Assembly (NCBI GenBank): GCA_027010905.1
Contig: JALVBA010000334.1
Span: 1 to 5,604, forward strand
DNA length: 5,604 nt
DNA from: Marinilabiliaceae bacterium
GTDB lineage: Bacteria > Bacteroidota > Bacteroidia > Bacteroidales > Marinilabiliaceae
Reading direction: 5' to 3'
Part shown: piece by piece, positions 4,025-5,604 of the stretch
Position numbering within the stretch: position 1 is the stretch's first letter
How the letters are laid out: every line of letters starts with the position of its first letter
Notes under the pieces: model-generated
Told to the model about the DNA's origin: nothing
The model's input: the letters and a program-made list of their open reading frames with translations, nothing else
Databases searched by the model: none
Position numbers and translations under genes: made by a program

Positions 4025-5518
4025 CTAATCAACCTCTTTACTAACCTCACCCTCATTACCATATTTATCAACTGCCGAAACCCTGAAATATCTTTTTTGT
4101 CTATTTCTATTACGAACGAGTAGTGGGATAGTCAGGTTTCCTGTTATTGAAAATATCTGTTCTGTATCATTGGCATCAAACTCCTCATCTTTGGAGTATG
4201 AGTAGACTACAAAAAATTTAATATTTTCCATATCCTCTTTTCGTACTTTCCATTTTAATCTCTTATAGCATGCTTTAACTCTCGTAACAGAAAGAGGTGG
4301 TATGCTGACATTACCGTTAATAGTTGGTGTAAGGGCAGGAGAGGAGTAGTACTTTTGTTTGAGCGAGTCCTGCAATCCTAGCAAATCTCTTTTCAGGAAG
4401 GCATACCTGAAGAAAAGGTTTCCATTAATACTATTTAACTCTCTACCAAGTTTTATCTGGTTGGGAGTCTCCGACGGGTTATCCCATTCTGGTTTGCCTA
4501 CACCAATCTTGTAAATGCTAAGTCCGGGATAGACAGGTGTATTAAAACTGTTTTTGTTCCACCACACCGAAAGCTCTCTGAAGCTTGCCACAGGATGCTC
4601 CATGTACCAGTAAATTTGAGGAGCGATGTAATCGACCCAGCCATTTTGCAACCAGATTAGAATATCGGCATTTAGACTGTCGTAATTGGTTATGCCTGCC
4701 GTAGTGTTTGAGCCATTAGGGTCATCGGCAACATTTCGCCACACACCAAAAGGGCTGATGCCAAACGAGACCCAGGGCTTTACTCTTTTTATGGTTTTAT
4801 AAATTGATTCAACGGTGCGGTTTACATTATCGCGTCTCCATTGGGCAGTAGTTTTGAAAATGGATGTGTCGCAATATTGACTATACGAGACCGAATCTGG
4901 AAACTCAATATTTTTATCAGGATAGGGGTAGAAGTAGTCATCCATGTGGATACCGGCAATATCGTAATTTATTGTTATCTCAGCAATTACTCTGTTGATA
5001 TACTCTGTCACTTCAGGTATTCCCGGATTAAGCAGTAGTCCATCTCTGTACTCAATTATCCACTCGGGGTGTTTCAGCAAAGGGTGGTAAGGAGTTAACT
5101 CCTCCTCAAGGTTGGTTGTTAGTCTGAAAGGGTTTATCCAAGCATGTACCTCTATTCCCAACTCCTTTGCCGCTTCTATCCAATACTTAAGCGGATCGTA
5201 GTAAGGTTTTGGAGCGTCACCCTGTTTGCCCGTCAGGTATTTCGACCAAGGTTCCATTGTTGAGTTGTAAAACGCATCTGACGAAGGTCTTACCTGTAGG
5301 AACACGGCATTGAATCCCAGACTCTTAATGTCTGTTAAAATTTTATCAATCTCTTGTTCCTGAAGGGGGGTGCTTAACCCCGGTGCTGAAGGCCAGTCGA
5401 GGTTTTTAACGGTTGCTACCCACACTCCTCTCATCTCCCTTTTGGGGTTTTGAGATTTAGTAAAAAGTGAAAAAGTGATGAAAAACAGGGTTAGTAGTAA
5501 CGATTTGTAGGATAGCAT
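4025..5518 (-). CDS. Secreted GHL10/DUF187-family glycosyl hydrolase with FnIII-like C-terminus
   Basis: The product belongs to the glycosyl-hydrolase-like family 10 (DUF187, which includes YngK and E. coli YddW/DigH). DigH is reported to cleave peptidoglycan glycan strands stripped of stem peptides. From the ATG at 5518 the protein has 497 residues: a signal peptide (1 to about 22, hydrophobic core SLLLTLFFITFSLF, no lipobox cysteine), a TIM-barrel domain (about 28-375) and a beta-rich FnIII-like domain (about 403-497). Family motifs are MRGVWVATV (29-37), QVRPSSDAFY (75-84), HAWINPFR (125-132), LNPG (163-166), GIHMDDYFYP (189-198, where D193 and D194 are candidate active-site acids) and DYIAPQIYW (296-304). 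The frame is open upstream to a TTG at 5593 and an ATG at 5590. Starting there would put about 25 AT-rich, Asn/Ile-rich residues before the signal core, so 5518 is preferred. A periplasmic or outer-surface location is inferred. The substrate is not proven; denuded peptidoglycan is the best guess by family. Confidence 0.93.
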   Translation of the reverse strand: MLSYKSLLLTLFFITFSLFTKSQNPKREMRGVWVATVKNLDWPSAPGLSTPLQEQEIDKILTDIKSLGFNAVFLQVRPSSDAFYNSTMEPWSKYLTGKQGDAPKPYYDPLKYWIEAAKELGIEVHAWINPFRLTTNLEEELTPYHPLLKHPEWIIEYRDGLLLNPGIPEVTEYINRVIAEITINYDIAGIHMDDYFYPYPDKNIEFPDSVSYSQYCDTSIFKTTAQWRRDNVNRTVESIYKTIKRVKPWVSFGISPFGVWRNVADDPNGSNTTAGITNYDSLNADILIWLQNGWVDYIAPQIYWYMEHPVASFRELSVWWNKNSFNTPVYPGLSIYKIGVGKPEWDNPSETPNQIKLGRELNSINGNLFFRYAFLKRDLLGLQDSLKQKYYSSPALTPTINGNVSIPPLSVTRVKACYKRLKWKVRKEDMENIKFFVVYSYSKDEEFDANDTEQIFSITGNLTIPLLVRNRNRQKRYFRVSAVDKYGNEGEVSKEVD

Positions 5519-5604
5519 TTCTGAAATTATTATCTTTATTGTTAAGTTATTGAAATTATTAATATTATTATAAAAGTACTGCTTTTTCATCAAAACTGTT
5601 TATG

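Noticed and set aside
4841..5038. Rightward 65-codon open frame inside the hydrolase gene
   Set aside because: It is antisense to the conserved barrel motif region and has no domain or start signal.

Overview
The window looks like a piece of a Bacteroidota chromosome, most likely order Bacteroidales. The evidence is protein-level resemblance to Bacteroidales families, AT-rich start regions without Shine-Dalgarno sequences, and promoter-like boxes matching the Bacteroidetes -7 consensus TAnnTTTG. A genus cannot be assigned from the sequence alone. I see no rRNA, tRNA, CRISPR array, insertion sequence or phage gene.

Layout. One gene runs rightward: a zinc-less ROK-family sugar kinase-like protein (57-1157). 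Four genes run leftward: a small unrecognised lipoprotein with a helical N-terminal part (1399-2214), a short single-stranded DNA-binding protein (2342-2671), the radical-SAM 23S rRNA/tRNA methyltransferase RlmN (2833-3855), and a secreted GHL10/DUF187-type glycosyl hydrolase with a C-terminal FnIII-like domain (4025-5518). The leftward genes are 127 to 169 bases apart. Three of them have a recognisable -7 box just upstream, so they look like separate transcription units rather than a tight operon. Their roles (sugar phosphorylation, envelope, DNA binding, translation accuracy, cell-wall glycan cleavage) do not form one obvious pathway.

The most unusual part is the gap between the convergent ROK and lipoprotein genes (1158-1398). 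Nearly all of it is a mosaic of degenerate 7-base repeats in several word families (GGTTTCR, ACTGAAY, ACTTTTT/CTTTTTA, ACTGCYR). Two short hairpins, both with a TAC loop, interrupt it. The last heptad supplies the stop codon of the lipoprotein gene. A second degenerate repeat type, with units of about 10 bases, occurs in the other three intergenic gaps.

I found no convincing new multi-gene system. The genes are ordinary core or accessory Bacteroidales genes. The points worth a second look are the intergenic repeat mosaics, the SSB without an acidic tail, the ROK protein without the family's zinc and ExGH motifs, and the uncharacterised lipoprotein.
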